Assembly: GCF_002025205.1 (NCBI RefSeq)
Contig: NZ_CP019947.1
Span: 1,247,501-1,311,500, forward strand
DNA: 64,000 nucleotides
Direction of reading: 5' to 3'
Origin: Pseudomonas sp. CC6-YY-74
GTDB taxonomy: Bacteria; Pseudomonadota; Gammaproteobacteria; Pseudomonadales; Pseudomonadaceae
The notes under the pieces are model-generated. The model was not told the origin of the DNA, searched no databases, and worked only from the letters and a program-made list of their open reading frames with translations. Below are positions 31,296 through 41,977 of this stretch, in pieces (position 1 is the first letter of the stretch; each line of letters opens with the position of its first letter). Both the position numbers and the translations under genes were made by a program.

Positions 31296-32315
31296 TTATT
31301 TCCTTGGGTCGAAGGCATCGCGTGCCGCTTCGCCGATAAACACCAGGAGGCTGAGCATCAGTGCCAGTACGGTAAAGGCGCTGATACCGAGCCAGGGCGC
31401 CTGCAGGTTGGATTTGCCCTGGGCGACCAGTTCGCCCAGTGAGGGCGCGCCTGGCGGCAGGCCGAAGCCGAGGAAATCCAGCGCGGTCAGGGTGCCAATG
31501 GCGCCGGTGAGAATGAAGGGCATGAAGGTCATGGTCGAGACCATGGCATTGGGCAGGATGTGATTGAACATGATGGCGCCGTTCTGCATGCCCAGCGCCC
31601 GGGCGGCGCGCACGTATTCCAGGTTGCGTCCGCGGAGGAACTCGGCGCGCACCACATCGACCAGGCTCATCCAGGAGAACAGCAGCATGATGCCCAGCAG
31701 CCACCAGAAATTCGGTTGCACGAAGCTGGCGAGAATGATCAGCAAGTAGAGCACCGGCAGTCCCGACCAGACCTCCAGGAAGCGCTGTCCGACTAGGTCG
31801 ACCCAGCCACCATAGAAGCCCTGCAAGGCGCCGGCGAACACGCCGATAATCGAGCTGAGGATGGTCAGGATCAGGGCGAACAGCACCGAAATGCGAAAGC
31901 CGTAGATCACCCTGGCCATGACGTCGCGGCCCTGATCATCGGTGCCCAGCCAGTTGTCGCGCGAAGGCGGTGCTGGGGCGGGTACTTGTAGATCGTAATT
32001 GATGCTGGAGTAACTGAAGGGGATCGGCGGCCAGAGCATCCAGCCGTCTTTCTGGGCGATCAGCTCCTGGATATAAGGGCTCTTGTAATTGGCCTGCAGG
32101 GGGAATTCGCCGCCAAAGACGGTTTCCGGGTAGCGTTTGAGCACCGGGAAATACCACTCGCCGTCATAGTTCACGACCAGGGGTTTGTCGTTGGCGATCA
32201 GTTCGGCGCCGAGGCTCAGGCCGAATAACAAGAGGAAGATCCACAACGACCACCAGCCGCGCTTATGGGCCTTGAACAGTAGCAGGCGTCGCTGATTAAG
32301 CGGAGAGAGCGTCAT
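31296..32315 (-). CDS. nppC: Peptide ABC importer permease, NppC/YejE type
   Basis: The start at 32315 (MTLSPLNQRRLLLFKAHKRG) yields 339 residues. A short cytoplasmic N-terminus precedes one helix (about 22-42), a large periplasmic loop (residues 45-130) and five further helices. The coupling loop with the EAA-type segment is EYVRAARALGMQNGAIMFNH near 245-265. It pairs with the YejB-type permease to make the channel. The start lies just after that permease's stop at 32317, and its stop is one base before the ATPase start. Confidence 0.92.
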   Translation of the reverse strand: MTLSPLNQRRLLLFKAHKRGWWSLWIFLLLFGLSLGAELIANDKPLVVNYDGEWYFPVLKRYPETVFGGEFPLQANYKSPYIQELIAQKDGWMLWPPIPFSYSSINYDLQVPAPAPPSRDNWLGTDDQGRDVMARVIYGFRISVLFALILTILSSIIGVFAGALQGFYGGWVDLVGQRFLEVWSGLPVLYLLIILASFVQPNFWWLLGIMLLFSWMSLVDVVRAEFLRGRNLEYVRAARALGMQNGAIMFNHILPNAMVSTMTFMPFILTGAIGTLTALDFLGFGLPPGAPSLGELVAQGKSNLQAPWLGISAFTVLALMLSLLVFIGEAARDAFDPRK

Positions 32316-32316
32316 C

Positions 32317-33390
32317 TCAACCCTCCCGGCTTTCAAAGTCGATGCGCGGATCGACCAGGGTGTAGGTGATGTCACCGATCAGTTTCACGGCCAATCCCAA
32401 TAAGGTGAAGACGAACAGCGTGCCGAAAACCACCGGGTAGTCGCGGTTGATGGCCGCCTCGAAACTCATCAGGCCAAGACCGTCGAGGGAAAAAATCACC
32501 TCGATCAACAAGGAGCCGGTGAAGAAGATGCCGATAAAGGCGGCGGGAAAACCGGCAATGATGATCAGCATGGCATTGCGGAACACATGGCCATAGAGCA
32601 CGCGATTATTGCTCAGGCCCTTGGCCCTGGCGGTGGTCACATACTGTTTGTTGATCTCGTCGAGGAAGCTGTTTTTGGTCAGCAGGGTCAGGGTCGCGAA
32701 GTTACCGATGACCAGGGCTGTCACGGGCAGCGCCAGGTGCCAGAAATAGTCGAGGATCTTGCCGGTGAGGCTGAGCTCGTCGAAATTGTTCGAGGTCAGG
32801 CCGCGTAGCGGAAACCAGTCGAGGTAGCTGCCGCCAGCAAACACCACGATCAACAAAATGGCGAAGAGGAAGGCTGGAATCGCATAACCGACGATGATCG
32901 CCGAACTGGTCCACACGTCGAAGGCGCTGCCGTGGCGGGTGGCTTTGGCGATGCCCAGCGGGATGGAGACCAGGTACATGATCAGGGTGCTCCACAGCCC
33001 CAGGGAGATCGATACCGGCATCTTCTCGATGATCAGGTCGATCACCTTGGCATCGCGGAAAAAGCTCTCGCCAAAGTCAAAACTGGCATAGTTTTTCAGC
33101 ATGATCCAGAAACGTTCGGGAGCCGGCTTGTCGAAGCCGTACAGGCGTTCTATCTCGGCGATCAGTTCCGGGTCGAGGCCTTGGGCGCCACGATAGTTGG
33201 AACCGGCGATTGCAACTTCGGCGCCGCCGCCAGCGATACGGCTGGTGGCGCCTTCAAAGCCCTCCAGCTTGGCGATCATCTGTTCCACCGGGCCGCCCGG
33301 GGCGGCCTGGATGATGATGAAGTTGATCAGCAGGATGCCGAACAAGGTGGGAATGATCAGCAACAGGCGACGAAAGATATACGCCAGCAT
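32317..33390 (-). CDS. nppB: Peptide ABC importer permease, NppB/YejB type
   Basis: The 357-residue permease starts at 33390 ([20 protein letters not shown]). It has the typical DppB-like layout: first helix 9-30, a long periplasmic loop with conserved [12 protein letters not shown], then five helices. The coupling segment is [20 protein letters not shown] near 255-275. It begins just behind the second binding-protein gene and is translated in the npp operon. Confidence 0.92.
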   Translation of the reverse strand: MLAYIFRRLLLIIPTLFGILLINFIIIQAAPGGPVEQMIAKLEGFEGATSRIAGGGAEVAIAGSNYRGAQGLDPELIAEIERLYGFDKPAPERFWIMLKNYASFDFGESFFRDAKVIDLIIEKMPVSISLGLWSTLIMYLVSIPLGIAKATRHGSAFDVWTSSAIIVGYAIPAFLFAILLIVVFAGGSYLDWFPLRGLTSNNFDELSLTGKILDYFWHLALPVTALVIGNFATLTLLTKNSFLDEINKQYVTTARAKGLSNNRVLYGHVFRNAMLIIIAGFPAAFIGIFFTGSLLIEVIFSLDGLGLMSFEAAINRDYPVVFGTLFVFTLLGLAVKLIGDITYTLVDPRIDFESREG

Positions 33391-33391
33391 C

Positions 33392-35236
33392 TTATTGCTC
33401 CGTGTTCGCCGCTTCGGCATTGTCCGTGGTGGCGGGTTCCTGTTGCGGGCGAGCCCACCAGGTATTCAGGCCGATGTCGTATTTGGGGGTGATTGCCGGG
33501 TGCTCGAAGCGGTTGCCGTAGGCCACGCGCCAGGTCTTGATGTGCCAGTTGGGGATGATGTAATGGCCCCACAACAATACGCGGTCGAGGGCCCGAGTGT
33601 AGGCGACCAGGCTTTGTCGTGAGTTGGCGTTGATCAGACCTTCGACCAACTGGTCGATGGCCGGGTCTTTCAGGCCGATGAAGTTGCGGCTGCCGGGCTT
33701 GTCGGCGCTGCTGGAGTGCCAGTACTCGCGCTGCTCGTTACCCGGCGAGTTGGACTGGCCGAAGCCACCCACGATCAGGTCGAAATCCCGCGAGCGCAGG
33801 CGGTTGATATATTGCGAGACGTCGACTCGGCGAATTACCAGCTCCATGCCGAGATCGGCCATGTTGCGCTTGAGTGGCAGCAGCACCCGTTCGAACTCGG
33901 TTTGGGCGAGGAGGAACTCGACGCTGACTGGCTCGCCTTCGGCGTTGAGCATCTGGTCGCCTTCGATGCGCCAGCCGGCTTCCTGCAACAGTTGGTAGGC
34001 ACGCCTCTGCTGCTCGCGGATGATGCCGCTGCCGTCGGTGACGGGAACGCTGAATTCATCGCTGAACACCTGCGTCGGGATCATGCTGCGCAGCGGTTCG
34101 AGGAGCTTCAATTCGTCGGTTTCGGGTAGGCCGCTGGAGGCCAGTTCGGAGTTGTCGAAATAGCTGTGGGTGCGGGTGTAGGCACCATTGAATAGCTGGC
34201 GGTTGGTCCATTCGAAATCGAACAGCAGACCCAGTGCCTCGCGCACCCGTTTGTCCTGGAACAGTGGTCGGCGGGTATTGAAGATGAAGCCCTGCATGCC
34301 GGTGGGGTTGTGGTTCTCGATCTCTTCCTTGATCAGTTGGCCATTGGCGACGGCGGGGGTGTCGTAGGCGGTGGCCCAGTTTTTCGCGCTAGTTTCCAGC
34401 CAGTAGTCGAATTGCCCGGCTTTCAGCGCTTCGAGGGCTACCGTGTTGTCGCGGTAGTAATCGATCCGCATGGTGTCGAAGTTGTAGAAACCGCGGTTGA
34501 CCGGCAGATCCTTGCCCCACCAGTCCTTGACCCGCTCATAGCGAATAGAGCGCCCGGCTTTGACCTCGGCAACTTCATAGGGGCCGCTGCCCAGTGGAAT
34601 CTCCAGATTGCCTTTGCTGAAGTCGCGTTCGGCCCACCAGTGCTTGGGCAGTACCGGCAGTTGCCCGAGAATCAGTGGCAGTTCGCGGTTGCCGGCATGC
34701 TTGAAGATGAAGCGTACCTGGTGCGGGCCCTCGACTTCGACCCGCTCGACATCGGCATAGTAGCCGCGGTACGTGGGCGCCCCATGGGTCATCAGGGTTT
34801 CGAAGGTGAACTTGACGTCCTCGGCGGTCACCGCTTGACCGTCGTTGAAGCGGGCCTCGGGGCGCAGGTAGAAGCGCACCCAGGCGTTGTCTGGGGCTTT
34901 CTCGATTTTTTCAGCGAGCAGGCCGTACTCGCTGAAGGGTTCGTCCAGGCTGTGGCGTGTCAGGGTGTCGTAAATCATGCCGATATCATCGGCCGCCACA
35001 CCCTTGTTGATGAAGGGGTTGAGGCTGTCAAAGCCGCCAAAACCGGCCTGACGAAAGGTGCCGCCTTTGGGGGCTTCTGGGTTCACATAGTCGAAATGCT
35101 GGTAGTCGGCCGGGTATTTCGGCGGTTCGTCATACAGAGTCAGGGCGTGCTTGCCGGCGGCCTGGGTCAAGCTGGCCAGGCCGAGCAGCAGGATAGCGCT
35201 GCCGTGCAGTAGAAATGAGCGCAGAGGCGACGTCAT
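33392..35236 (-). CDS. nppA2: Periplasmic peptide-binding protein, second of two (NppA2-like)
   Basis: The start at 35236 ([20 protein letters not shown]) gives 614 residues with a Sec signal peptide ending at LTQAAGKHA near residue 28. The mature protein is an SBP family 5 (DppA/OppA type) binding protein: the conserved [20 protein letters not shown] entry motif, PRHSLDEP-like region and [20 protein letters not shown] are seen. It is a diverged duplicate of the preceding gene (shared GSGPY, NRGx[24 protein letters not shown]) and starts within its last four bases (ATGA overlap). Confidence 0.9.
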   Translation of the reverse strand: MTSPLRSFLLHGSAILLLGLASLTQAAGKHALTLYDEPPKYPADYQHFDYVNPEAPKGGTFRQAGFGGFDSLNPFINKGVAADDIGMIYDTLTRHSLDEPFSEYGLLAEKIEKAPDNAWVRFYLRPEARFNDGQAVTAEDVKFTFETLMTHGAPTYRGYYADVERVEVEGPHQVRFIFKHAGNRELPLILGQLPVLPKHWWAERDFSKGNLEIPLGSGPYEVAEVKAGRSIRYERVKDWWGKDLPVNRGFYNFDTMRIDYYRDNTVALEALKAGQFDYWLETSAKNWATAYDTPAVANGQLIKEEIENHNPTGMQGFIFNTRRPLFQDKRVREALGLLFDFEWTNRQLFNGAYTRTHSYFDNSELASSGLPETDELKLLEPLRSMIPTQVFSDEFSVPVTDGSGIIREQQRRAYQLLQEAGWRIEGDQMLNAEGEPVSVEFLLAQTEFERVLLPLKRNMADLGMELVIRRVDVSQYINRLRSRDFDLIVGGFGQSNSPGNEQREYWHSSSADKPGSRNFIGLKDPAIDQLVEGLINANSRQSLVAYTRALDRVLLWGHYIIPNWHIKTWRVAYGNRFEHPAITPKYDIGLNTWWARPQQEPATTDNAEAANTEQ

Positions 35237-37065
35237 CGGGCATTCTCCGTGGATTTCAGCCACCAGGTGCGCAGGCCCAGGGTATAAGGCGGCGTGGTGA
35301 CGAAGGCAAACCGGTTGCGGTAGGCCAGGCGGTGATAGTTGATGTACCAATTCGGGATGGTGTAGTGCTGCCACAGCAGCACTCGGTCGAGTGCACGAGT
35401 GGCTGCGATCTGTTCATCGCGGGTTTGCGCCGCCAACAGTTTGTCGAGCAAGGCGTCGACCACCGGGTGATTGACGCCTGCGTAGTTCTTGCCGCCTTTG
35501 ACCTTTGCCTGGCTGGAGTGGAAGTACAACGATTGCTCCAGACCCGGGCTGAGGTTTTGTGGCAGGGTCAGCAAAATCATATCGAAATCGAATTGATCCA
35601 GGCGTTGCTTGTACTGCGCGCGATCGACGGTGCGCAGGTTGGCCTGGATGCCGATGCTGGCAAGGTTCTCGGTGAACGGCTGAAGGATGCGCTCGAGGTT
35701 TGGGTTGACCAGCAAAATCTCAAGCTGCAGTGGCTCGCCTTTGTTGTTCAACAGATGCTGACCGGATGGTTTCCAGCCAGCTTCGGCCAATAGGCCGAGG
35801 GCGCGGCGCAAGGTATCCCGGGGGATACCGCGACCATCGGTTTGCGGCATGGCGAAGGGTTCGCTGAACAGGCGTTTCGGCAGTTGCTTGCGGTAGGGCG
35901 ACAGCAGCAGCCATTCGGCACCTTCGGGCGTGCCGGTGGCGGAAAACTCGCTGTTTGGGTAATAGCTCTTGGCGCGCACATAGGAGCCATTGAACAGCGC
36001 GCGGTTGGTCCACTCGAAATCGAACATCAGTCCCAGGGCTTCACGTACCTTGCGGTCGGCGAATGCCGCGCGCCTGCTGTTCATGAACAAGGCCTGGGTT
36101 TGCGTGGGAATCTGGTGCGGAATCTCGGCGCGAATCACCTCGCCACGATCCACTGCCGGAAAGTGGTAGCCGTTGGCCCAGTTCTTCGCTTGTTGCTCGA
36201 TATAGAAGTCGAATTCACCCGCTTTGAAGGCTTCGAAGGCAACATGGCTGTCGCGATAGAACTCGACCTCGACCCGATCGAAGTTGTATTTGCCGCGATT
36301 GACCGGCAATTTCACCCCCCACCAATTCTTCACCCGCTCGAAAGTCAGGCTGCGCCCCGGGTTGACCTGGGTAATGCGGTAAGGGCCGCTGCCCAGCGGC
36401 GGTTCGAACGTGGTTGCCTTGAAGTCGCGATCTTTCCAGTAATGCTGCGGCAGTACCGGCAATTCGCCCAGGCGCAGAATCAGCAGGGGGTTGCCCGAGC
36501 GCTTGAACACAAAGCGGATGCGATGACGATTGAGGATGTCGACCCGCTTCACTTCCTGCAGGCTGGTGCGGTACTGCGGGTGTCCCTGCTTGAGCAGCAG
36601 GCGATAGGAGAACGCCACGTCATAGGCGGTGATCGGCTTGCCGTCATGGAAGTGCGCCTGAGGGCGCAGGTTGAACACCACCCAGCTGCGATCTTCGCTG
36701 TATTCGACCGACTTGGCGATAAGGCCGTAGCTGGAGGTCGGCTCATCGCCGGACGGGTCGTAATGACCGGTGCCCGCCATTAGCGTTTCGTTCAGCCCGG
36801 TGACGCCGTATTGGAGGAAGTTGGCGGTGGAAATCGGGCTGGTGCCCTTGAAGGTGTAGGCATTGAGGGTGTCGAAGCTGCCAGCCCCCATGAATCGCAG
36901 GGTTCCACCTTTCGGCGCATTGGGATTGACCCAGTCGAAATGGGTAAAGCTGGCGGGATACTTGAGCGCACCAAATTGCGCATAGCCATGGCTTTCGCTG
37001 ACGGTCGCCCAGGCGGGCAAGCCGATGGCCATACTGAGGATTAGCGAGAGGAGGGGACGTATCAA
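35233..37065 (-). CDS. nppA1: Periplasmic peptide-binding protein, first of two (NppA1-like)
   Basis: A 610-residue SBP family 5 protein with a Sec signal (MIRPLLSLILSMAIGLPAWA). Shared motifs with its neighbour include NAPKGGTLRFMGAGSFDTLN near residue 50-70, LGSGPYRITQVNPGR and [20 protein letters not shown]. As first gene of the operon it should be most abundant. Two binding proteins feeding one permease pair suggests broadened or split substrate range. The gene is divergent from the HDOD gene at 37209. Confidence 0.9.
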   Translation of the reverse strand: MIRPLLSLILSMAIGLPAWATVSESHGYAQFGALKYPASFTHFDWVNPNAPKGGTLRFMGAGSFDTLNAYTFKGTSPISTANFLQYGVTGLNETLMAGTGHYDPSGDEPTSSYGLIAKSVEYSEDRSWVVFNLRPQAHFHDGKPITAYDVAFSYRLLLKQGHPQYRTSLQEVKRVDILNRHRIRFVFKRSGNPLLILRLGELPVLPQHYWKDRDFKATTFEPPLGSGPYRITQVNPGRSLTFERVKNWWGVKLPVNRGKYNFDRVEVEFYRDSHVAFEAFKAGEFDFYIEQQAKNWANGYHFPAVDRGEVIRAEIPHQIPTQTQALFMNSRRAAFADRKVREALGLMFDFEWTNRALFNGSYVRAKSYYPNSEFSATGTPEGAEWLLLSPYRKQLPKRLFSEPFAMPQTDGRGIPRDTLRRALGLLAEAGWKPSGQHLLNNKGEPLQLEILLVNPNLERILQPFTENLASIGIQANLRTVDRAQYKQRLDQFDFDMILLTLPQNLSPGLEQSLYFHSSQAKVKGGKNYAGVNHPVVDALLDKLLAAQTRDEQIAATRALDRVLLWQHYTIPNWYINYHRLAYRNRFAFVTTPPYTLGLRTWWLKSTENAR

Positions 37066-37208
37066 GTGAAAGATCCGATCCGGAGCGGCTTTGGGGCTTC
37101 TTGTCCGGTACAGTAACAGCTTGTATCCGCAGGAAAAAGGCCGAGCCTATTGGCTAGGTATGCTGGCATTATTGCCATCTTCGGCTTAATCACAACGAGG
37201 CCCTGAAC

Positions 37209-38654
37209 TTGGATACACGTAGCCATGGCCTGCAGGCATGGATTGATCGTCTGAACGAGGCCGAATTGCCGGCCCTGGCGACTGTGGTGCAGGATCTGCA
37301 GCGCTTGGCGCAACACGAACGCTCGTCCGTACAACAACTGGCGGACGTCCTGCTTCGCGATGCTTCGCTGACGTCCAAGGTGCTGCGTGTCGGTAATAGC
37401 GCCTATTACAACCCCTCGCAAGAACCCATCAAGACTATCTCGCGGGCCATCGTGCTGATCGGCTTCGACAATGTTCGCCTGATCAGTCTGTCCGTGAGCC
37501 TTATCGATGGTTTGCTTACCCGCGCTCCGCGCGAGCAGTTGCAGGAGTTGCTGGCGCGGTCGTTTCACGCGGCCGTACAGGCACGCAATATTGCCGGTTA
37601 CGTGCTGTCAAGGCATGCGGAGGAGGTCTTCATCGCGGCCTTGCTCCATCACTTGGGTGAACTGGCCTTCTGGGGATGTGGCGGTGAACAGGCGGACGAG
37701 CTGGCCAGTGCCTTGGCCCAGCCCGGCGTCGATGTCGAGGAAGCCGTGCGTGCGGTGCTTGGCACCAGCTTCCGCCAACTGACGCAGGGCTTGGTGAAAG
37801 GTTGGAACATCGGCGAGATCGCCAGTTTGGCGCATAACAGCGTCAACCATAACGACCCGGCGGTACGCGCGGTCAGTCTGGGCGCACGGATCAGTGAGGC
37901 CGCGTTGGAAGGTTGGGACTCGCCGGCGATGGAGGCCGTGGTCGCTGAGATAGCGACTTTTATCGGGGTCAGCCCGCAAGAGGCCATGCAGCAAGTTCTC
38001 GCCAGTGCCGACGAAGCGGTCAAGGTAGCGGCGACCTTTGGTGCCAGCCAGCTCTGCCGCCTGATCCCCAATACCGATCCCGAGCAAATCCGTTTGCAAC
38101 AGCAGCAGCGCAAGGCGCGCCTGTTGCAACCTAATCTGCAGCTGCTGCAACAAGCCCTGCAGGATCTGGGCTTGCTGGCGTCTCGCCGAGGCGATCTCGG
38201 CTTGATCCTCGATACCCTGCTCAAAGGCCTGCATCAGGGCGCGGGGCTGGAACGAGTGATGCTGGTGGTGCTGGCCGATGGACAGAGTTGTTTCCGGGCC
38301 AAGCGGGTGGTGGGCGAAGGTACTGAGGGCTGGATGAGCGATTTCCTCCTGCCTGTCGAGCAGCGCGAGCAGCCGCATATCTTCAGCTACGTGCTGCGCA
38401 ATAAAGAAGCTTTGTGGATGGGCGTACCGGCCAGCTACAGCCTCAACGAACTGGTGACCCAGCCAATTCGTCAGCGGCTGGGTCAGGGCATGTTCTTTAT
38501 CGCCCCATTATTGGCCGGCAGTCGTCAGATTGGCGTGCTCTATGCTGACAATCGGATTTCCGGACGCGCCTTGAGGCATGAGCAGTTTGTCGCATTTCAG
38601 CGCTTTACTCAGCTCACCCAGCGCTGCCTGGAAGCGCTGATCCAGCGCGATTGA
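37209..38654 (+). CDS. HDOD-domain signalling protein
   Basis: The 481-residue protein starts with TTG at 37209 (ACGAGG at 37195-37200); no nearer ATG keeps the conserved N-terminus. The HDOD domain spans about residues 15-210 (LPALATVVQDLQRLAQ; IVLIGFDNVRLISL; HAEEVFIAALLHHLGELAFW). The C-terminal third (about 330-475) looks like a GAF-type domain (GLERVMLVVLADGQSCFRAK; IGVLYADNRISGRAL). HDOD proteins are catalytically inactive relatives of HD phosphohydrolases used in motility, biofilm and stress signalling. A specific role cannot be assigned. Confidence 0.85.
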   Translation: MDTRSHGLQAWIDRLNEAELPALATVVQDLQRLAQHERSSVQQLADVLLRDASLTSKVLRVGNSAYYNPSQEPIKTISRAIVLIGFDNVRLISLSVSLIDGLLTRAPREQLQELLARSFHAAVQARNIAGYVLSRHAEEVFIAALLHHLGELAFWGCGGEQADELASALAQPGVDVEEAVRAVLGTSFRQLTQGLVKGWNIGEIASLAHNSVNHNDPAVRAVSLGARISEAALEGWDSPAMEAVVAEIATFIGVSPQEAMQQVLASADEAVKVAATFGASQLCRLIPNTDPEQIRLQQQQRKARLLQPNLQLLQQALQDLGLLASRRGDLGLILDTLLKGLHQGAGLERVMLVVLADGQSCFRAKRVVGEGTEGWMSDFLLPVEQREQPHIFSYVLRNKEALWMGVPASYSLNELVTQPIRQRLGQGMFFIAPLLAGSRQIGVLYADNRISGRALRHEQFVAFQRFTQLTQRCLEALIQRD

Positions 38655-38663
38655 CCCAGTTGC

Positions 38664-40223
38664 TCAGGGTAGACGCAGGGTCAGGGTCTGCCCCGGCTTG
38701 ATGGCGCTGCCCGTACGCGGGTTCCAGCGTTGCAGGTGCTGCATCTCGACCTTGAAGCGTTTGGCGATCACGTATAACGAATCGCCTTTGCGCACTTTGT
38801 AATAGGTCACGTCGCCGCGCGGGCCGTTGCTGGTCTTCGTTGACGCCTTGGCGTCGTATAAGGCCAGAGCCTGGCCGGCATGCAGGGTATTGCCAGTGAT
38901 TTTGTTCCAGCGTTTTACATCTTTGACCGAAACCTGATGGGTCTTGGCGATTTGCCAGAGGTTGTCGCCATTTTTGACCCGGTAAGTGCGTAGCGTCGCA
39001 GTGCGACCGGCGGCCGTCTGAAACAGCGGCTCTTTCGGCGTGACACCGGGTTGCGCGGGTATGCTCAGCATCTGGCCAATGCGTAAGTGGTTGTTGGAAA
39101 GCTTGTTGATATCTTTAAGAATGCTGACCGTCAGGTGGTGGCGGTTGGCGATACCGCTGAGGCTGTCGCCCGAGCGGACGCTGTACTGCTGCCAGTCGAC
39201 CAGGTCCTGTGGTTTCATCAGCGCCAGGTTGGCGGTCAGTAGTTCTGCATTGGCGGTCGGCACCAGCAGATGTGGCGGGCCGTCCAGGGTGATGCGTTGT
39301 TTAAAGGCGGGGTTGAGCTGATACAGCTCATCTTCATCCAGGTCAGCCATGGCGGCGACCCTGGACAGGTCCATGCGCCGCTTGAGTACGACCTGCTCGA
39401 AATATGGCTCGTTGGCAATCGGCTCGAGGTCGACGCCGTAAGCTTGTGGGGACATCACTACCTGTGACAGGGCCAGCAACTTGGGCACGTAATTCTGCGT
39501 CTCCTTGGGCAGTGGCAGATTCCAGTAGTCGGTCGGCAGGCCGAGTTTTTGATTGCGCTCGATGGCCCGGCTAACGCGGCCTTCACCGGCATTGTAGGCA
39601 GCCAGGGCAAGCAACCAGTCGCCATTGAACATTTCATGCAAGCGCGACAGATAGTCCATCGCGGCATTGGTCGAGGCCATGACATCGCGGCGGCCGTCGT
39701 ACCAACTGGTTTGGCGCAGGTTGAAATAACGGCCGGTGGAGGGGATGAATTGCCATAAACCGACCGCATTGGCGCTGGAATAGGCGAAGGGGTTGTAGGC
39801 GCTTTCGATCATCGGCAGCAACGCCAACTCCATCGGCATATTGCGCTCGGCCAGGCGTTCGACGATGTAATGGATATAAGGGCTGCTGCGCTCGCCGGAT
39901 TTCTCGATAAAGGAGGGGTTGCTGACGAACCACAGGCGCTGCTGTTCGATGCGAGGATTGATACCAATATCATCCTGCATTTGATAACCGTCACGGACCC
40001 GCTGCCAAATATCCTCGGGCTCAGCCGTGGTGATGCTGTCGGTTAGCCATACAGGCTCCCGCTCCAGGCCCACGGTAAGATCGGTATCGTTGCCGTGATC
40101 ACTGGCGAGGCCTTTGCCCGTGGTCTGGCAGCCGGCCAGGGTTACACAAAACACCACCACGAGCGCCTGGGCGCCTAGTGTCAATGCCTTTAAATTCAAG
40201 GTCTTGCGTGGAGGTAAAGGCAT
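38664..40223 (-). CDS. mltD: Membrane-bound lytic murein transglycosylase D
   Basis: This 519-residue lipoprotein has the lipobox LAGC (Cys32). The lytic transglycosylase domain (about 105-270) has catalytic Glu140 in MIESAYNPFAYSSANAVGLW. Three LysM peptidoglycan-binding repeats follow: YSVRSGDSLSGIANRHHLTV near 346-389, YRVKNGDNLWQIAKTHQVSV near 411-454 and YKVRKGDSLYVIAKRFKVEM near 472-515. It cleaves glycan strands forming 1,6-anhydro-muramic acid ends during wall turnover. It converges with the HDOD gene, nine bases apart. Confidence 0.95.
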   Translation of the reverse strand: MPLPPRKTLNLKALTLGAQALVVVFCVTLAGCQTTGKGLASDHGNDTDLTVGLEREPVWLTDSITTAEPEDIWQRVRDGYQMQDDIGINPRIEQQRLWFVSNPSFIEKSGERSSPYIHYIVERLAERNMPMELALLPMIESAYNPFAYSSANAVGLWQFIPSTGRYFNLRQTSWYDGRRDVMASTNAAMDYLSRLHEMFNGDWLLALAAYNAGEGRVSRAIERNQKLGLPTDYWNLPLPKETQNYVPKLLALSQVVMSPQAYGVDLEPIANEPYFEQVVLKRRMDLSRVAAMADLDEDELYQLNPAFKQRITLDGPPHLLVPTANAELLTANLALMKPQDLVDWQQYSVRSGDSLSGIANRHHLTVSILKDINKLSNNHLRIGQMLSIPAQPGVTPKEPLFQTAAGRTATLRTYRVKNGDNLWQIAKTHQVSVKDVKRWNKITGNTLHAGQALALYDAKASTKTSNGPRGDVTYYKVRKGDSLYVIAKRFKVEMQHLQRWNPRTGSAIKPGQTLTLRLP

Positions 40224-40323
40224 TAGTTGGCTGGGGCTTCCCGAGGAAAAGATCGGGGGATTCTAGAAACCGATGCCGGGGTGGTCAAGTTTTAACCACT
40301 CTTTTTGCTGGGTTATCGACTTT

Positions 40324-41097
40324 TTAGAAATTATCCTTCCATGCGCGCAGACGCGCGAAAACCTCGCTGGGCGAGCGTTTTTGCGGGCCGTCATGCTGGT
40401 CAATCCTTGCCTTGACCGCTTCTTCGGCGCTACGCAAAAAGGGGTTGGTCGCGCATTCCAGGGCCAGGCTGGAGGGCAGGCTGATGCGGCCTTCGGCGCG
40501 CCAGGCGCTGACTTCCTTCAGGCGTTGGGCGACCTGCAGATTGTCCGGCTCGACTGCCTGGGCAAAGCGCAGGTTGCTCAGGGTGTATTCATGGGTGCAG
40601 TAGACTTGGGTTTGCTCGGGCAGGGCGGCCAGACGGCTGAGCGAGTCGTGCATCTGCGCGGGTGTGCCTTCGAACAGGCGACCGCAGCCGGCGGCGAACA
40701 GGGTGTCGCCACAGAACAGCCAGTGCTGCTCTGCCTGGTAATAGGCGATATGCCCCAGGGTATGACCGGGTACTTCGATCACGCGAAAGCGTTGACCGAG
40801 GACCTCGATCTCGTCGCTTTCACGCAACGCCAGATCGCGCGCGGGGATATTTTCCTGCGCTGGGCCGAGTACCCGTGCCCCTGTGGCCGCCTTCAACGGC
40901 TGGATGCCACCCACATGGTCGGGGTGATGGTGGGTGATCAGAATATCGCTCAATTGCCAGTCCGGATGGCTGTCCAGCCAGGCCAGCACTGGCGCCGCAT
41001 CACCGGGGTCGACCACTGCACAGCGGCGCTGGTCGAGGTCTTGCAGCAACCATATATAGTTGTCCGAGAAGGCGGGCAGGGCGTCGATCTTTATCAT
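40324..41097 (-). CDS. gloB: Hydroxyacylglutathione hydrolase (glyoxalase II)
   Basis: GloB hydrolyses S-lactoylglutathione to D-lactate and glutathione. The start at 41097 ([20 protein letters not shown]) gives 257 residues; a second ATG one codon earlier is equally possible. The metallo-beta-lactamase zinc motif [10 protein letters not shown] is near residue 53-62, with further ligands in [20 protein letters not shown] and CTHEYTLSN. It precedes mltD on the same strand with a 100-base gap, and is divergent from the methyltransferase gene. Confidence 0.96.
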   Translation of the reverse strand: MIKIDALPAFSDNYIWLLQDLDQRRCAVVDPGDAAPVLAWLDSHPDWQLSDILITHHHPDHVGGIQPLKAATGARVLGPAQENIPARDLALRESDEIEVLGQRFRVIEVPGHTLGHIAYYQAEQHWLFCGDTLFAAGCGRLFEGTPAQMHDSLSRLAALPEQTQVYCTHEYTLSNLRFAQAVEPDNLQVAQRLKEVSAWRAEGRISLPSSLALECATNPFLRSAEEAVKARIDQHDGPQKRSPSEVFARLRAWKDNF

Positions 41098-41173
41098 CAT
41101 GCGGGTCGCTAAGCAGGTCATAAAGGTGCATCTTAGAACTCATTGGCGGTGCTGGCTACGCAGGTAATCCTTT

Positions 41174-41932
41174 ATGTCCGATCATCCTTTCGCCCAGGCC
41201 GATACCGATTGGCTCAAGCTCATCGGCACGGCGCGCCATTGGTTCAATGGGCCTTATGGGCAGTTGCTGCTGGAGGACGAGCAGCGCTTGCTCGAGGAAG
41301 AGCTGGCGCGCTTCTTTGGCGGCTACATGGTGCATTACGGCCCTTCCGCACGAGCCTCGCCGAATGCCGCGCAGATCCAGCGCAGCGTGCGGGTCGGCGC
41401 GCCTTTCAGCGGGGTGGAGATCGTTTGCGAGGAACAGGCCTGGCCGTTGACCGAGTATGCCGCCGATGTCGTATTGCTGCAGCATGGCCTGGATTTTAGT
41501 CTGTCGCCCCATGGTCTGTTGCGCGAGGCTGCCCACAGCGTTCGCCCAGGTGGCCACCTGCTGGTGGTCGGTATCAACCCGATGAGCGCCTGGGGCGTGC
41601 GTCACCTGTTCGCCCGTGATGCCTTGCGTCAGGCCCGCTGCATCGCACCCAATCGCGTCAGTGACTGGCTGCACCTGTTGGGCTTCGCGCTGGAGAAACG
41701 CCGCTTCGGGTGCTATCGTCCGCCGCTTGCTTCCACTGCCTGGCAGGCTCGCCTGGCTCCGCTGGAAGCCTGGGGCGACGCGTGGCAATCGCCAGGAGGC
41801 GGCTTCTATATATTAGTGGCGCGCAAGCTGGTGATCGGGTTGCGCCCGTTACGGCAAACGCAGCGAGCCCCCATGGGCAAGCTGGTGCCCATGCCGGTGG
41901 CCAAGGTCAGTCGCCGCGATTCGAAGCCGTAA
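41174..41932 (+). CDS. Class I SAM-dependent methyltransferase, substrate unknown
   Basis: A 252-residue protein in the place of PA1814. The methyltransferase fold is recognisable from the acidic strand (AADVVLLQHGLDFS, about 95-108) and the post-motif RPGGHLLVVGINPMSAWGVR near 125-145, a pattern of type-11 methyltransferases. The usual glycine-rich motif I is poorly conserved (VGAPFSGVEIVCEEQ), so catalytic competence is uncertain. Located between gloB (divergent) and rnhA, which starts 45 bases later. Confidence 0.75.
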   Translation: MSDHPFAQADTDWLKLIGTARHWFNGPYGQLLLEDEQRLLEEELARFFGGYMVHYGPSARASPNAAQIQRSVRVGAPFSGVEIVCEEQAWPLTEYAADVVLLQHGLDFSLSPHGLLREAAHSVRPGGHLLVVGINPMSAWGVRHLFARDALRQARCIAPNRVSDWLHLLGFALEKRRFGCYRPPLASTAWQARLAPLEAWGDAWQSPGGGFYILVARKLVIGLRPLRQTQRAPMGKLVPMPVAKVSRRDSKP

Positions 41933-41977
41933 GTGCTAGAGCCTGCCGAGCGGAATTTATTGAGAGAAATGCTCTGC

